This document shows positions 45,437 through 58,826 of a DNA stretch of 64,000 nt, piece after piece. Both the position numbers and the translations under genes were made by a program. Location: contig JADQWC010000602.1 in NCBI GenBank assembly GCA_017979445.1, positions 1 to 64,000 on the forward strand. Reading direction: 5' to 3'. Position 1 is the stretch's first letter. Each line of letters opens with the position of its first letter. This DNA is from Akebia trifoliata. Taxonomy: Eukaryota; Streptophyta; Magnoliopsida; Ranunculales; Lardizabalaceae. A model generated the notes under the pieces. That model had not been told where the DNA came from. It worked only from the letters and a program-made list of their open reading frames with translations, and ran no database searches.

Positions 45437-48400
45437 CTATTGAGGATCAAACTTGAAAAATCCCAAGTATGGGAGCATTGCCAAGATGACCTAGTTTTTT
45501 TTTTTTAATTCCGTTGGATTTATTTTATTTATTTTTTCTGTTTAATTTTTTTTTTTGTCTTGATTGTAGATGATTTTGGGTATTGCATTTTTTTTCCAAT
45601 TAAGGATCACTTTTTGATGACCCCTAAATAATGAAAGATTAAAATTGACATATGAAAATGATGGAATGATGAAGGTTGGGACAGTAATGTTAAAATATTT
45701 TTACAAAATATTCTAGTAAGAATTAAGTCTGGGAACCTATTAATAAAACGTAGATCTCATCGAGTAGATTAATTTAGAACTTGAGTTCACTCAATTTCGT
45801 TATCGGAAGCCTTAGATATCATCGATGCAAGTTCAATCTGTAAATCTGGAATTGTTGTTGAATGAAAGTTGGGACAGCAATGTTAAAACTTTTTTACAAA
45901 ATATTGTAGTGAGAATTAAGTCTGGGAACCTCTTAGTAAAACGTAGATCTCATCGAGTAGATTAATTTAGAACCTGAGTTCACTCAATTTCGTTATCAGA
46001 AGCCTTAAATATCATCGATGCAAGTTCAATCTGTAAATCTGGAATTGTTTCTGAATGAAGGTTGGGACAGCAACGTTAAAACGTTTTTACAGAACATTCT
46101 GTTGAGAATTAAGTCTAGGCACCTCTTAATAAAATGTAGATCTCATCTAGTAGATTAATTTAAAACTTGAGTTCACTCAATTTCGTTATCGGGAGCCTTA
46201 GATATCGTCGATGTAAGTTCGGATTGTATTTTCCAAATTCACAGAAAATTCGAATTTATCAAATGTTAGCACAATTAATGTTCCTGAGAGTGAGCTCATC
46301 TCAACCATTGTCATTCTATCATCAATGTAACATCTATTGGAATCTCGATTTATTTTGGATCACCCAAAAGTAACCCTAGATTGGACCATAGACAACAAAT
46401 TTGTGGGCCTTTTTAATGTTGGATCAGATTAATTATTATTTGTGTTATATGCCCATATAATGTGCCATGATCTCTACAGATATATTTGTGATGTGTTTGC
46501 TTTCATCTTAATTTCGATGTGATGGGTTTTGTATTATTTTCTTGATCAATATTCATTTGATATCCATATGTGATGACATAATCTGGCCCATGGGCCCATG
46601 TGTTTGAAAAAGGCCCCGGGCACACCCCACCCTGTTTTGCACACACCACATGCACGTTTACTGTTTTACCTACTTACACGTCCCATATAGCCAACGTGGC
46701 ACTAGTGCGTGGCCCGGTCTCCTCGGAGATGCGACGTAATTCATGAAAACCACAACTCCAGTCACGTACCTTAGGGTATATCAAACTGGGGGCATCAATA
46801 TCGTCTGATCAGGTGATTCTGAGAAGTATATTGATGCACTCAAGCTGGAGCGACCTGAGCCTTTGACCTATTGTAAGCCACACAGTCACATGTCCCGATT
46901 GCCAACATAGTACTAGTACGTGGTCGGTCCCCTCGTGGGATGCCAAACCATTTATGAAAGCTACAACTCTTGACTCGTACCCGTAGGTATAAAAGATAAT
47001 CTAAGTATATCAATTGCACTTCTTGGTCAAAATCGGTGCCTAAGCAAGATCTTGCCCCGCTGTACCCTACTGTACGAGGGGGATAGACTACGTCTATTCT
47101 AGACGAGAGGTATTTAAGTGGGCCCTTGCTCAGCATTGTGCGCCACCTTTCAACTGGAGATCAAACTAGCTGTTTTTGGCTTCAGAGAAGTGAGTTGAGG
47201 TTTTAGATTATCACCTATACGGTATATCAAACCAAGTCATCACGTATCGAGAGGTATATAGGTGTGCTTGGGCAAGGGTGGCCAGATAAAAATGCATTGC
47301 ACGTAGTAAGCTTAGAGTCTAGAAACCTTCCTTGTAGGTCACGACTCGAACTTATCGTGGGTGTTCCCGGGTTGTTCATTGAATGAATGCATATGATTGA
47401 TGAATGTATGTGAGTGATGTGAATGATGAGATCAGAACGCATGTGAATGATGAGATCAGAATGCATGTGAATGATGAGATGAATGTAAATGAATGATGAG
47501 ATCAAGAATGTGCGGGTTTGTCCTCAAGGATAAATTTTTTGTTGTTTAACCTGATTTGAAATTACAGTATCATTGGGTACACCAACCCAATAAAAAATCC
47601 ATTTTTAAACTTGACCCAGTCCATCTCGATCCAACGATCATTATGGGACGGACCATTTAAATCGAAGTAGAAATCAAATTTTCAAAGAGCAAAAATGGTT
47701 TAGGAAGGGAAAGTATTTTCCAGAAAAAGTGTTTTCCAAAAGAAGTGTTCTTTAAAAAAAAACGTTTTCCAAAAAAAGTGTTATTCTCTTGAAAATAATA
47801 TTTTGTAAGAAAAAGTGTTTTCCAGAAAATGTTTTCCATAAGAACAAGATTTTCCAAGAGAAAATGCTTTCCAAATAACAAACTATTTTTCAGAGAAAAT
47901 TTTTTTTTCAGAAGAAAATGTTTTCCGAAAGAAAAGAAAATGAAGGAAAAATGATTTACAAAAGATCTATTTTTGCATGGACTTTGTAAAATTATCAAAA
48001 TATGTTTTTCTAAAAATAAAATGACTTGCAAAAAAAAAATAATAATCAGATTTGTGAAAGTTTTATTCAATGAAAACATTATTTCCAATAATTTTCAAGA
48101 GTACAATAAAAATATTTCCTTCTGAATAATCATTGAGCGGATGAATTGTTTAATGGATTGGTGCACAGAATTCAATAAAATCTCAGGGTTCATTTAAAAT
48201 GTTATCAAGGGGGTGACACTGAAATTGGTTAAATTCACCTTCAAAGAGGTTTAAGGGTTATCATTGTGTCTAAGCTCAATCGTCCATCGTCTAGCTAGGG
48301 TTGTAAATCCGGTCAGTTAGAGTAAACGTCAATATCAAATCAACAGTCAGAAATGACCTCAACATCGTCCAGTTGTTCTTTAAAGATCATAGTACTTCAA

Positions 48401-48590
48401 TCCTACCGGTTATAAGCAATATCTCAGTCCTCAGTCCTAATCAAACTCGTGTGAATACTTATCTTGAGTTTTCATGAGTCATTTGGGTTAGCTCGAGTCC
48501 TTTTTTCCAGCAAGGTCATGTCTTCCTTAGATTGAGTCTACTCTTTCCTATTGAGTCAAGTTAGTTCATCGAGTCTATAGAGGTGTCTGT
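45437..48590 (+). other. Noncoding leader of C
   Basis: Same order as the B leader: a 193-base array (45671-46230, three copies), a conserved GC-richer block (46580-47370), an ATGAATGTATGTGA-type short repeat (47385-47510), and an A-rich block with TTTTCCA.AAGAAAA phrases (47690-48070). No gag was recognised. Confidence 0.7.
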
Positions 48591-48597
48591 TGTCCCA

Positions 48598-49690
48598 TCT
48601 GAAATTGATCGGATAAAGAAAATTTTTGAATACCTCAAGCGCATTAACGAATTAACTAATAATTTGATAGATTTCGTTTCTGAACAAGAAGATAAGAGTC
48701 GGGCTCAACCTTTAATCGAGAAAGGAAAGGTCTTTGACCTTGAAACAAAAAATAATTCTTAAAGAGATTCAAATAGAAGCCATCTTATCGCTAAAGGAAC
48801 ACCAGGGGATAATGAATTTACTCAGAAATTTCAAAAGACTTGTTCGTGTGATCATATGAGGGTATGTTAGGTACAAGCTTGGGTGTTGTTCAACACGGAA
48901 TAGATACTCGTCTATATCGATGGAATCAAAGAAGATGTTATAAAATGTATCAACACTAATCCTTACTACATCTTGAATTTCAAATCACATATTATCAATC
49001 GATATAGGAGTACCTTTTGAACTGATCTCTGATAATGGGTCGTACTTCAAAGCATAAATCATTACTCTATGTTTAAAGTTGAAGATCCGGAAGCACAAAT
49101 CACCACCCTACCGTCCTCAGATCAATGGAACGGTTGAAGCAGTTAGTAAGACTCTCAAGACTATCATCAGGAAAATGTGTCAATCACATCGAGATTGGTC
49201 AGAAAAATTATCATTCACGCTATGGACATATCGAACTTCAATTCGATCCTTTACTGGAGCTACTCCCTACTCCTTAGTGTATGGCATGGAAGTAGTCTTG
49301 CCAGTTGAAATGGAAATTTCGTCTCTAAGGGTCTTGTTGAAAAATCATTTGTTAGAAACAGATTGGGTTCGACAGCAGTATGAAGAATTAAACTTGATCG
49401 AAGAAAACGAGTTAAAGTCCTGTATCATGTGCAAGCTTATCTAAGAAGAGTCACCCGTGCATTTGACAAAGAGGTCAAAGCTCATCATTTACAAGTCAAG
49501 GATTTAACTATCAGACTTCAAAGAAAATTGAACACTCCTCCTCGACTATAGGAGAAAGTCTGAACCCAATTGGAGAAATTCATTCATTAAGGAAATACTG
49601 TTAGGAAAAGCTGTCAGACTTCAAGATCATGATGGAATCGAGTTACCAGAACCAACTAACCTTGACCAAATCAAACGGTACTACATTTAA
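48598..49690 (+). pseudogene. Remnant pol of C: protease-RT linker fused to integrase
   Basis: 48598-48920 encodes the same linker as B (KIFEYLKRINELTNNLIDF, then EQEDKSRAQ). Near 48950 it joins the integrase core (LISDNGSYF, then SPPYRPQINGTVEA with the catalytic Glu). The longest open piece is 49079-49444 (MCQSHRDWSEKLSFTLWTYR, then GATPYSLVYGMEVVLPVEME). Traces continue to a stop at 49688-49690, followed by GGAGGCC. RT, both RNase H domains and the N-terminal half of integrase are absent, as in B. Frameshifts separate the pieces. Confidence 0.85.
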
Positions 49691-52314
49691 GGAGGCCATT
49701 TTTGGCCGAATCAATTTTCCTATTACCTAGTTCTTTATTCTCCTTTCTCAACCCCTTTTGTAGCCTGTTCAAAAAGAGAAAAAATTGTGCCTTTTATTTC
49801 TTAGCCCGATTACCTAACCTAGGGGAGGGAATATCTGAACTACGTTTTGGTCTGATCCCAAAAATTTGGGATACGTAGGCAACCTGAGAAGTTACTTCAG
49901 GCCCGACCACATCAAAATAAAAAATATATATAGATTCCCCGACAAAGGAAAAATCTAAAAAGAAAAAAATTCAAAAGAAAAAGAAATATCATCCAAAATG
50001 GGAAAGAAAGTTCAAGAAAAAATTTTAAAAGAAATGCCACATAAGGGGCATTCGGGTTTTTGAGCCTCAAAATCCATTTCTTTTTATACCCAGTCCTAAG
50101 CTTACCCATGAAAGTCCTCTTAAGTACCGTGCGAGAAGTCAAGGAAGATAGCAAAGCATGATCAGACATCAACTCCAGAAGTTCAGAAGGGAAGAAGAAA
50201 AAAAAAAAAGTCTGCTAAGTTGAAAACCCAAAAAGGGCGGCTTAGCCAAAAATTAAGGCAAGCTCGCAAGGTTGAAAATCTGAAAGGACAACCTTGGCAA
50301 CAATCAGAGCAAAGAAAAGAGAAAAAATTGTAAGCTCGCTAGATCGAAAACCTAAAAAGACGATCTAGGCAAAAGCTAGGGCATGCTCGCTAGATTGAAA
50401 ACCTGAAAAGGCAATCTAGGCAAAATTTAGAGCAATGAAAAAATAAAAGAAAATCCGTTGAGTTGAGAAGCTGAAAAGACAGTCTGAGCCAAAACATCAG
50501 AAGTTCAAATGATCAAGTTTCAATACCCAGTTTGAACCAAATATAGACTCATTGGATACAAGTATCTCGTCTATGATTGATCTGAAGAGTTTCATATCCC
50601 TAAGTGAACCGACGGGGAGAAAGAACAAATTCTATGATGACTTTTAGAAGAAATATTTTGTTCTAATTTCTTTGAACCTGACTCAAAATCTTTAATATAA
50701 AAAGTCAAAATTAAAAGTTAAACCTTTATTGCGCTTGCGGTAATCAAGGATTTCAAACTTTCATAACAAGGGCACTTCCTTTTTCTAAAGAGTACAGTTT
50801 CCCCCCTTACACTAGGGGCATTTATTTTCAAATTATATTCGATTATCCCCAGTGCAATGTTCCTTGTCAAACTAGGGGCATTTTTGTTCTGATGCCTGGT
50901 CAATTTCAACCCCAAAGGATAAGGTTAACTTTGAATTAAAGGTTACCCTCTTGATAACAATTTTGAAAACTCCTCAGATTCAAAGAGAGTTAAAATGTTT
51001 ACCGGACCTTCATAAAATCTAACTTTTTATTAAAAAAAATTCAAATACGAGGTTAATCTCCTGTTCGTTCCCAAAAAGAATTAGTTCATTACTCTTTCAC
51101 TCCGAGTAGGTAGAGTAGAACTTCAAAAAAAAAAATATAGTTCATTACTCTTTCACCTTGGGCAGGTAGAGTAGGATTCCCAAAAAAATTAGTTCATTAC
51201 TCTTTCACTCCGAGTAGGTAGAGTAGAACTTCCCAAAAAAATTTCATTACTCTTTCACCCTGGGCAGGTAGAGTAGGACTCTCAAAACAATTAGTTCATT
51301 ACTCTTTCACTCCGAGTAGGTAGAGTAGAACTTCCCAAAAAAATTAGTTTATTACTCTTTCACCCTGGGCAGGTAGAGTAGGACTCTCAAAAAGCTTAGT
51401 TCATTACTCTTTCACTCCGAGTAGATAGAGTAGAACTTCCCGAAATAATTAGTTCATTACTCTTTCACCCTAGGCAGGTAGAGTAGGACTCTCAAAAAAC
51501 TTAGTTCATTACTCTTTCACTCCGAGTAGGTAGAGTAGAACTTTCCAAAAAAAAAAAAGATTAGTTCATTACTCTTTCACCCTGGGTAGGTAGAGTAGGA
51601 CTCCTAAAAAGTTAGTTCATTACTCTTTCACTCCGAGTAGGTAGAGTAGAACTTCCCAAAAAAATAGTTCATTACTCTTTCACCCTAGGCAGGTAAAGTA
51701 GGACTCCCAAAAAGCTTAGTTCATTACTCTTTCACTCAGAGTAGGTAGAGTAGAACTTTTCCAAAAAAAAAAATTTAGTTCATTACTCTTTCACCCTGGG
51801 CAGGTAGAGTAAGGCTCCCAAAAAAATTAGTTCATTACTCTTTCACTCCGAGTAGGTAGAGTAGAACTTCCCAAAAAAAATTAGTTCATTACTCTTTCAC
51901 CCTGGGCAGGTAGAGTAGGACTCTCAAAAAAAATATAAATTCATTACTCTTTCACTTAGAGTAGGTAGAGTAGGACATTCAACTTTCTCCCAACTTTTGC
52001 TCAGATTTGTCTCAAATCTCATTCAAATTTTCTCAAGTTTTGTTTTACTCAGTTTCACATAGTGCACACACTTCCACATTTGTTTTATTAGTCAAGGAGA
52101 ATTTTCTAAAATTCTAGGATCTGACACTATCAGTAAGAGCTCTCGCTCAAGGACCTGACAACCTTTTAGTTCGGGGAGAGCTTTACCTTCAAGGATCCGA
52201 ACGCCTCGACGAATTGCTAAATCAGGCTGCAAAATGAACTGTCACTAGCTTTGGCATTCAGATATCGCACTATCTACCAAAATAGATTTGCTATCTAGTT
52301 TGCTTCAACCCTCT
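49691..52314 (+). other. 3' untranslated region of C
   Basis: Same order as B: ACGTAGGCAACCTGAGAAG (49873-49891), a GTTGAAAACC repeat block (50210-50480), the CTAGGGGCAT stretch (50810-50890), a tandem array (51078-51985), then a segment with CCGAACGCCTCGACGAATTG (52197-52216). No gene was seen. Confidence 0.7.
51078..51985 (+). repeat. Tandem array in the C 3' tail, about 17 units
   Basis: TTCATTACTCTTTCAC units alternate strictly between the CTCCGAGTAGG and CCCTGGGCAGG variants. They form dimers of about 105-115 bases, a simple higher-order repeat. Confidence 0.9.
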
Positions 52315-52330
52315 GCAAAAGAGGGGCATC
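52315..52330 (+). other. Polypurine tract of C
   Basis: GCAAAAGAGGGGCATC abuts the 3' LTR start at 52331. Confidence 0.85.
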
Positions 52331-54070
52331 TGTAGAAACCCCATTTTTGCACTCGCCTGATTAATCAACTCGTCAACCCGATCGCAATGATTCCCAATGA
52401 TGGATGTGTATTCCATTGCTTTATTTTGTTACTAGATGTGTTTCAGAAATTCGGATGAGGTATCTCGAACTGACAAAATCTTAGAAATCACGCTACGCTA
52501 GGAAAATACGACTCTAGAAACATAGAAATCATCATCTTGCAAATCAAAAAGAAGCTTCACGTAAAATCACTAAAAATTGATCAAATTACCAAAATACCCC
52601 TAACATCAAAACAATCCTAGAGGCTACATTACGCTTAGAAAAACCCATTCAAACACATAAAACAACAAATCGGAACCAAATAAATCATTTCACCAATTTT
52701 AACAGAATTCGACAAAATTACAAAAATACCCCTCATAAAGTTCACGACCAGTTCATACAAAAAAACTTCATAAATGACAAAAACCAACATTCTCATTGAA
52801 TTCCTTACGAAAAACTGATTCCAAAACATCCTGGAACATGGAAAAATGACTTAAAACGTAAAAAATCCTCTCTGAGGGTAAAATGGTAATTTCACAATTT
52901 TAAAAATTAAAGATTTCGAAATTAATAAATAAATCATTAAATAATGTAAAGTGAAACATTAATAAAATTAATTTTAAAATGTGAACAAAAAAATCGATCA
53001 ATCAGGATTTCAGGCAAAATTGTTGAGGGTTCGCAAGATATTTCTTTAAGGACCCCTCCATTTGGGGGTCCAAAGAATTAAAGATATAATAGAGAGGGGT
53101 TCTCCAAAAATTTAAAGTCAATCAAGCAAGACTAAAGTCAAGATATTAAAGTCAATCAAATAAAACTAAAGTCAAAATTAAAGTCAATTAAATTAAGTAA
53201 GACTAAAGTCAAGTATTAAAGTCAATCTCATAAGACTAAAGTCAAAATCCTAAATCAAAACCCTAATCTAAACTAATCAAGTCAATCTCATAAGACTAAT
53301 GTCAAAACCCTAAATCAAAATCCTAATCTAAACTAATCAAGTCAATCTCCTAAGACTAAAGTTAAAACCCTAAAGACTAAGTCCATCTCATGAGACCAAA
53401 GTCTAAACCCTAATTGAAACCCTAAAAAGAAACCATAATCAAACCCTAATGCTTCTAAAAACTTTATAAATAGGAGCCTCCACACTCTATTTTCGTATCA
53501 AAGAAAAAACCCTAGCAAAAGTAGGTGAAGAAGCCTCCACAACATCCCCAAAATCCTAATTTTGGAGCCCCAACTCCTTCCCTAACACCCTACTCTGATT
53601 TTAGCTTAAAAAACACCTAGAAACCTTTCAAAAACACCCTAAAAATCCACAACAAATTCAAAGCATCCAGATCCAAGAAGGAGATACCTTGCCTCGGAGA
53701 TCAGAAATCAGATCCGGAGACAGAATAAAGTAAGGAGTACGGTACAAGGAGCTGTTTTCACCAGATCTGAGGGAATAGTACTTTTGCAGATCGAAGGTAA
53801 GGTTTTTCATTTATTTTTTAATCTAGGTTTTGGCATTAGCGATGTAGTTATATTTGGAATAAGTAGAGACCGGCATTGGCCGGGCGGGGTTGGTGCCTAA
53901 CACCTTCCAACCCCGTAACATGATCCCCGGATTCAAATTTTCTATGGTAGATTAGTGTTTATCCGTTTTAGAGTCAGTTTGGTTCCTAGACCATAATAAC
54001 TAGGTGGCGACTCCCAAACCTCAAGGGTCAAAAGCGGATCCTCGCACCCCGCGGATCGAGGGCACTTTCA
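52331..54070 (+). repeat. 3' LTR of C (family 2)
   Basis: It starts TGTAGAAACCCC, with one change from the 5' copy, and ends GGCACTTTCA. It contains a TATA box (53465-53472) and the stem-loop (53886-53914). It is followed by the GGTAC TSD. Confidence 0.95.
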
Positions 54071-54469
54071 GGTACTTAGGAGGAATTCCATAGGTGGGCA
54101 TAGGACTGGGCTTAGAAACAAAAGGAGTTTGAGGCTCAAAACCCAAATGCCCCTTGAGTCACATTTCTTTTAATATTTTCCCCATTTTGACATTATCTTT
54201 TTTTTTTCTTTGGATTTTTTTTGTTTATTTGGAATATATATATATTTTTTTTGATGTGGTCGAGATTGAAGTAACTTCTCAAGTTGCCTACGTACCCAAG
54301 ACTTTTGGGATTAGACCAAAACATAATTCAAATATATTCCTTCCCTTAGGTTGGGTGACTAGGTTGAGAAAAAATGCAATTTTTTAATTAATTTTTTGAA
54401 AAGGCTGCAAAAAAAAGGAAATATTGAGCTGGGTAATCATGAAAATTGGTTTTGCCGAAGACGGCCTCC
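54071..54469 (-). other. 3' untranslated region of D (proximal part)
   Basis: Reverse complement of the region after the B and C pol genes. It has the ACTTAGGAGGA and GTTGCCTACGTACC phrases (54283-54297) and ends at the pol stop near 54470 beside GGCCTCC. It continues from 43664 across the C insertion. Confidence 0.75.
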
Positions 54470-56870
54470 TTAGATGTAATACCACTTGATTTAGTCAAGC
54501 TTGGTTGGTTCTCACAATTCAACGCCATCGTGATCTTAAAGTTTGGTGACTTTCCTAGGCAGTATTTCTTTGATGATGAAAGGACCTCCCCAATTGGGCT
54601 TGAACTTCCCCCCAGGGTCAAAGATCGATGCTCGATTCTCTTTGAGTACCAAATCTCCAACTTACAAGTTGTGAACTTTGACCTTTTAGTCAAACACATG
54701 AGTAACTTTCTAAAGACATCTCCCAAGTCTTGGAATGAATCAGAAGGTTGAGTCAAGAGAAGTGTCAAGATAAAAAACTCCGACAATCCTTGGCTCAAAG
54801 ATTTATCCCTATATGCTGACCTCGACAGAAATAATGCCCAGACCGATGTGTAAAAAATGGGGACCTATTCCCTGATAAGCTTGCACGTGGTACAGATATC
54901 TAAGTCATTTCTCTTCGATCAAGTTCAATTCTTCATACCGGTGAGAGATCCAGTCTGTTTGTAAAAACTGACTTTCCATCAAAATCCAAAGGGATGAGAT
55001 TTCCATTGCAACTGCTAAGACTACTTCCATTCCATACACTAGAAAATAATGAATGACACTAGTAGAGGACCATATCGAGGTGTGATATGCCCAGAGTGTA
55101 AACAATAATTTCTCCAACCAATCCTGATGTGATCGACACATCTTCTTGATGATTGTCTTGAGATTCTTATTGGTTATTTTGATTGTTCTATTAGTCTAAG
55201 GATGGTAAGGAGATGATTTATGATGCTGAATAATGAATTTTGAATACAGAGTGATAACCTCGACTTTGAAGTGTGACCCATTATCAGATATCAATTCAGA
55301 AGGTGCCCCATACCGACTGATAATATTTACTTGGATGAACTTGGAAACTCTGGATAAAGTGAGGATGGCGTAAGAGGCAGCTTCCACCCATGTAGTGAAG
55401 TAATCAATGGCCACCATAACATACTCATGTCCATTCAACGTTTTAATTATGATTTTACCAATTATATCAATTTCCCAAACAAAAAATGGCCATGGCGAAG
55501 TCAGACTGACTAGTTGAAACATGGGCACGAGTATGAGATTAGTATGTATTTGATATTTATGGCAAGTTTTGACCAAATGGTGACAATCTATTTCCATCAT
55601 TGGCCAGTAATACCATTGTCTCATAATTCTCTTGGCTAACATCTTCTCGTTCATATGAGGTCCACAATCTTCGGAATGCAATTCTATTATTATCTGTTTA
55701 GTTTGATTTTCATCGACGTATGATAAATGGATTCCATCATGAGATCTCTTGTATAAGTTTCCTATCCACAAGATGAACTGAGATGCGAATCTCTGTAGAG
55801 TTTGTCATTTTTTTTCTCAATGCTTCAACTGGGAACTTTTATTTTTCCAACACTTTTTTGATGTTTGTATACAATGGTTTTCCATCAGGGAGTCGGCCAG
55901 CGATTGCGATCTGATGGTAATATGTTAGTTTGTCTTTGACTTCGATAGTGATAGGCCTTAACTCCATCCCCAGAGGTAAATGAATCATTGAGAAGAGAGT
56001 GGCCAAAACATCAGCAAATCTATTCTCTTCCCTTGAAAAATGTTGGAATAAAATGGTTCTAAATTTCCTTATCAAGTTTAGTAGATATGATAAGCCTTCG
56101 ATTTTTCATCCCTAGTTTTCCATTTTCCAATGATTGATGTATGACCAATGTTGAATCTTCGAATACCTCAATTTCTGTGATGTTCAAATTCAAGGTAGCC
56201 TTGAGTCCAATGGTGCATGCTTCATATTCAACTGTATTCTTGGTGTTGAAGAATGCCAACTTAATAGGAATTGGTATGTGGCACCCTTTAGGTGAGAATA
56301 AAACTGCTCTTATTCCATACCCTTTTTGATTTGCAATTCCATCGAAATATAACTACCATATTTGGATTCGTGATTATTCCCTAATATTCAAGATATTCTC
56401 ATCCAAAAATTGATCAATGGGTTTTATTTCTTCTACTACCAGATAACAAGTCAAGTATTTACCACCGCTCTTCTCTCCATATATTTTTGCGTGACACGTG
56501 TGATATCAAATTCAGATAACAACAATAGCTATCATGCAGTTCTTCCTATCAATGCAGGTTTCCCGAAAAGGTATTTAAGATGATTTATCTGAGGTAACAG
56601 GACAATTGAATGAGGGAGCATGTAGTGTCGAAGCCTTTGAGTAGCCTATACTAATGTCAGGTAGGCCTTTTCGAGTAGAGAATATTTTCACTCATACTCT
56701 AACATCTTTTTACTGATGTAGTAGATGGCCCTTTCCTTGCGATTGTCTTTATTGTACTATCCCAGCATGCATCCCATAGATATCTCTGTGACTGACAAGT
56801 AAAGGAGAAGTGGTTCACCCGGAGTAGGTCGAACCAAGACAGATGGATTTGAGAGATATTCCTTCACTTG
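54470..56870 (-). pseudogene. Tat-clade Gypsy pol of element D: RNase H, second RNase H, integrase
   Basis: On the minus strand from 56870: the RT-linked RNase H (LLLYLSVTEISMGCMLG, ERAIYYISKKM, TQRLRHYML, YLFGKPAL, LSEFDI), then a second, archaeal-type RNase H (YFDGIANQKGYGI, VEYEACTIGLKA, EDSTLVIHQSLENGKLG, ending REENRFADVLATL). Then integrase: an HHCC-like zinc finger (HMNEK...HHLVKTCHKYQ), the core with WEID and ISDNGSHF Asp residues, SPYHP, and the C-terminus (MCRSHQDWLEKLLFTLWAY; VGDLVLKENRASIFDPGGKF). Two RNase H domains in this order mark the Tat clade. Decay: at least seven nonsense codons in the first 600 bases, the integrase catalytic Glu replaced by Lys (in TIKITNKNL), and an insertion near 54760-54860. 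The RT part is cut off at 56870 by element F. Confidence 0.9.
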
Positions 56871-57463
56871 TGTAGACACCCCAATTTGCACGAATCAGTT
56901 AGGAAGTTCCAAATTTCCTCGAATTGATTCCGATTTAGAACTCAAGATTTTCGACGGACCCACATTGCTATTTTGCATCATTTTCATGCATACATACATC
57001 ATCTCATATCATTGCATGCCTATACCTTGTCCCTAATCCACTTAAACCTATGCTCATCACCCATATCCTAACCCAAATCCATATCCCAAACCCAAATCCA
57101 AGTCCATGTCCTAACCTAAAACCAAGTCCATCCTAAGCCCAAACCCAAGTCCATATCCCTAACCCAAAACCAAGTCCATCCTAAGCCCAAATCCAAGTCC
57201 ATATCCCAAACCCAAACCCAAGTCCATTATCTCACCCCTTATATGATGACACATGTTGATACCTCATAAGCTCCCAATACCCAATGCATCATCTAATTGG
57301 AGAGTCAACTTCCCCTTTATGAAAACTCAAGAATACCCTTCTCAAAAAGTTTAGTCAAACCAAAAAGGTTATTTGGTCTTTGGTAATAATCCATAAAGGT
57401 GAGAGGACTTCCCATTATGCCTTCAAAAGGTAGGAATCTTTAAGTACATACATGGAGTTCTTC

Positions 57464-57886
57464 CATTGGTCCATTTCAAAATTATACTTCCATCTTTACT
57501 TTATTTGTTATTTACAAATGAACCAAAGTCTACTTTTCACCTACCACTTCACCTTTACACATGTCATCCTCCTATTCACCCTCCCAAATGTACTTTTGTT
57601 TTCCCATTGGTCCATTTCAAAACTACACTTCCACCTTTGCTTTATGAGTTATTTACGAATAAACCAAGATCTACTTTTCACCTACCAGTTCACCTTTACA
57701 CATGTCATCCTCCTATTCACCCTCCCAAATGTACTTTTCTTTTCCCATTTGTCCATTTTAAAACTACACTTCCACCCTTGCTTTATGAGTTATTTACAAA
57801 TAAACCAAGATCTACTTTTTACCTACCACTCCACCTTTACACATGTCACTCCCTCATTCATCCTCCCAAAAGTACTTTTGTTCTCT
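57464..57886 (+). repeat. 141-base tandem repeat in LTR F, three copies
   Basis: Units start at 57464, 57605 and 57746 (CATTGGTCC or CATTTGTCC). LTR A has two units. Long frames on the plus strand here (57452-57970) arise because the 141-base period is a multiple of three. Confidence 0.9.
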
Positions 57887-58060
57887 CACCTCTATTTACC
57901 AAAAAACCAAGGATCAAAGCATGCTTTTAGGGTTTCTTCACAAATGTCATCTTTACCCTCATACAAATGAAAAATCCAAAAGAAATAACCTAAATCTCAT
58001 GTCCATGTTCTTTATTTTTAGGGTTGGACCACTTTATCCCCAAAAGTTCTCCAAAAACTC

Positions 58061-58068
58061 TATAAATA
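58061..58068 (+). promoter_or_regulatory. TATA box of LTR F
   Basis: CTCTATAAATACC is in the same position as in LTR A. Confidence 0.55.
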
Positions 58069-58793
58069 CCCTCATTTCCTATGAGCAAGGCATGCTCTCA
58101 AGCCCCCATCTCTCAACCTAAAACTCTACAAAAATTCCTACTCATTCTCTCATCTTCTAAACTTCAACTCAACCCTCAACCATCTCATTCATCTCTCAAG
58201 CCTACTCTTCAAGGTTCAAGTTCATTAAGGGACAAGGTGGGGTTAAGATGTAGTTATTTATTTTAAAGCTTGCATCTTCTTATTCTAATCCTCTATTTTA
58301 TTTTCTCTTTTAGAAATCCTTTAGGATGTAATGTACACACTCTCCCATCCCCGGTAGATTGGACTAAGGTTCGATCGAAAGGATGGGGGTTGAAGCCCTT
58401 TTCATCCCAATCTCATGCATCATCTTGTACACAATGCACACACTCACCTATGCATGACAATGATGAAGAAATGTGTTACCCTCTTGATGGGTTGAAACAC
58501 AAAGTTTCTAGCCATGCATACATGCATCAAGGTTGTGACTTCAAGGGAACTCCATTATGGAGTCTCTCTAAGAGTTCAAACCAACATTCATTTCATAAAT
58601 TTAATGTGATTATATGGGTCATTCTCTTCCATAGAATGTCCCTAATGTCACATTGAAATCAAAATCCCTTTTTAGGGAACATTCCACTTAATGCACACAC
58701 CACTCTTACCATACATTCTCATGCACTTTAATATTTGTTTTCTTGAGTTTTATAAAATAAAAATGGCCAAGCAAGGGAACCACCATTGGTGGA

Positions 58794-58826
58794 GAGGATG
58801 GGGTGCCTAACACCTTCCCCATCCTC
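58794..58826 (+). other. Conserved U5 stem-loop in LTR F
   Basis: GAGGATGGGG pairs with CCCCATCCTC around TGCCTAACACCTT, as in LTR A. Confidence 0.7.

Larger units (their letters stand above)
43670..54070 (+). mobile_element. Non-autonomous Tat-related LTR retrotransposon C (10.4 kb)
   Basis: 5' LTR 43670-45417, primer site 45419, 3' LTR 52331-54070, with a perfect TSD GGTAC (43665-43669 and 54071-54075). The LTRs are nearly the same length (1748 and 1740) and differ little by eye. The empty site is seen in B, where CCTAAGTACCGTGCG (35252-35266) runs without interruption. The plan matches B: leader arrays, no gag, a linker-integrase remnant, and a 3' array. Confidence 0.95.
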
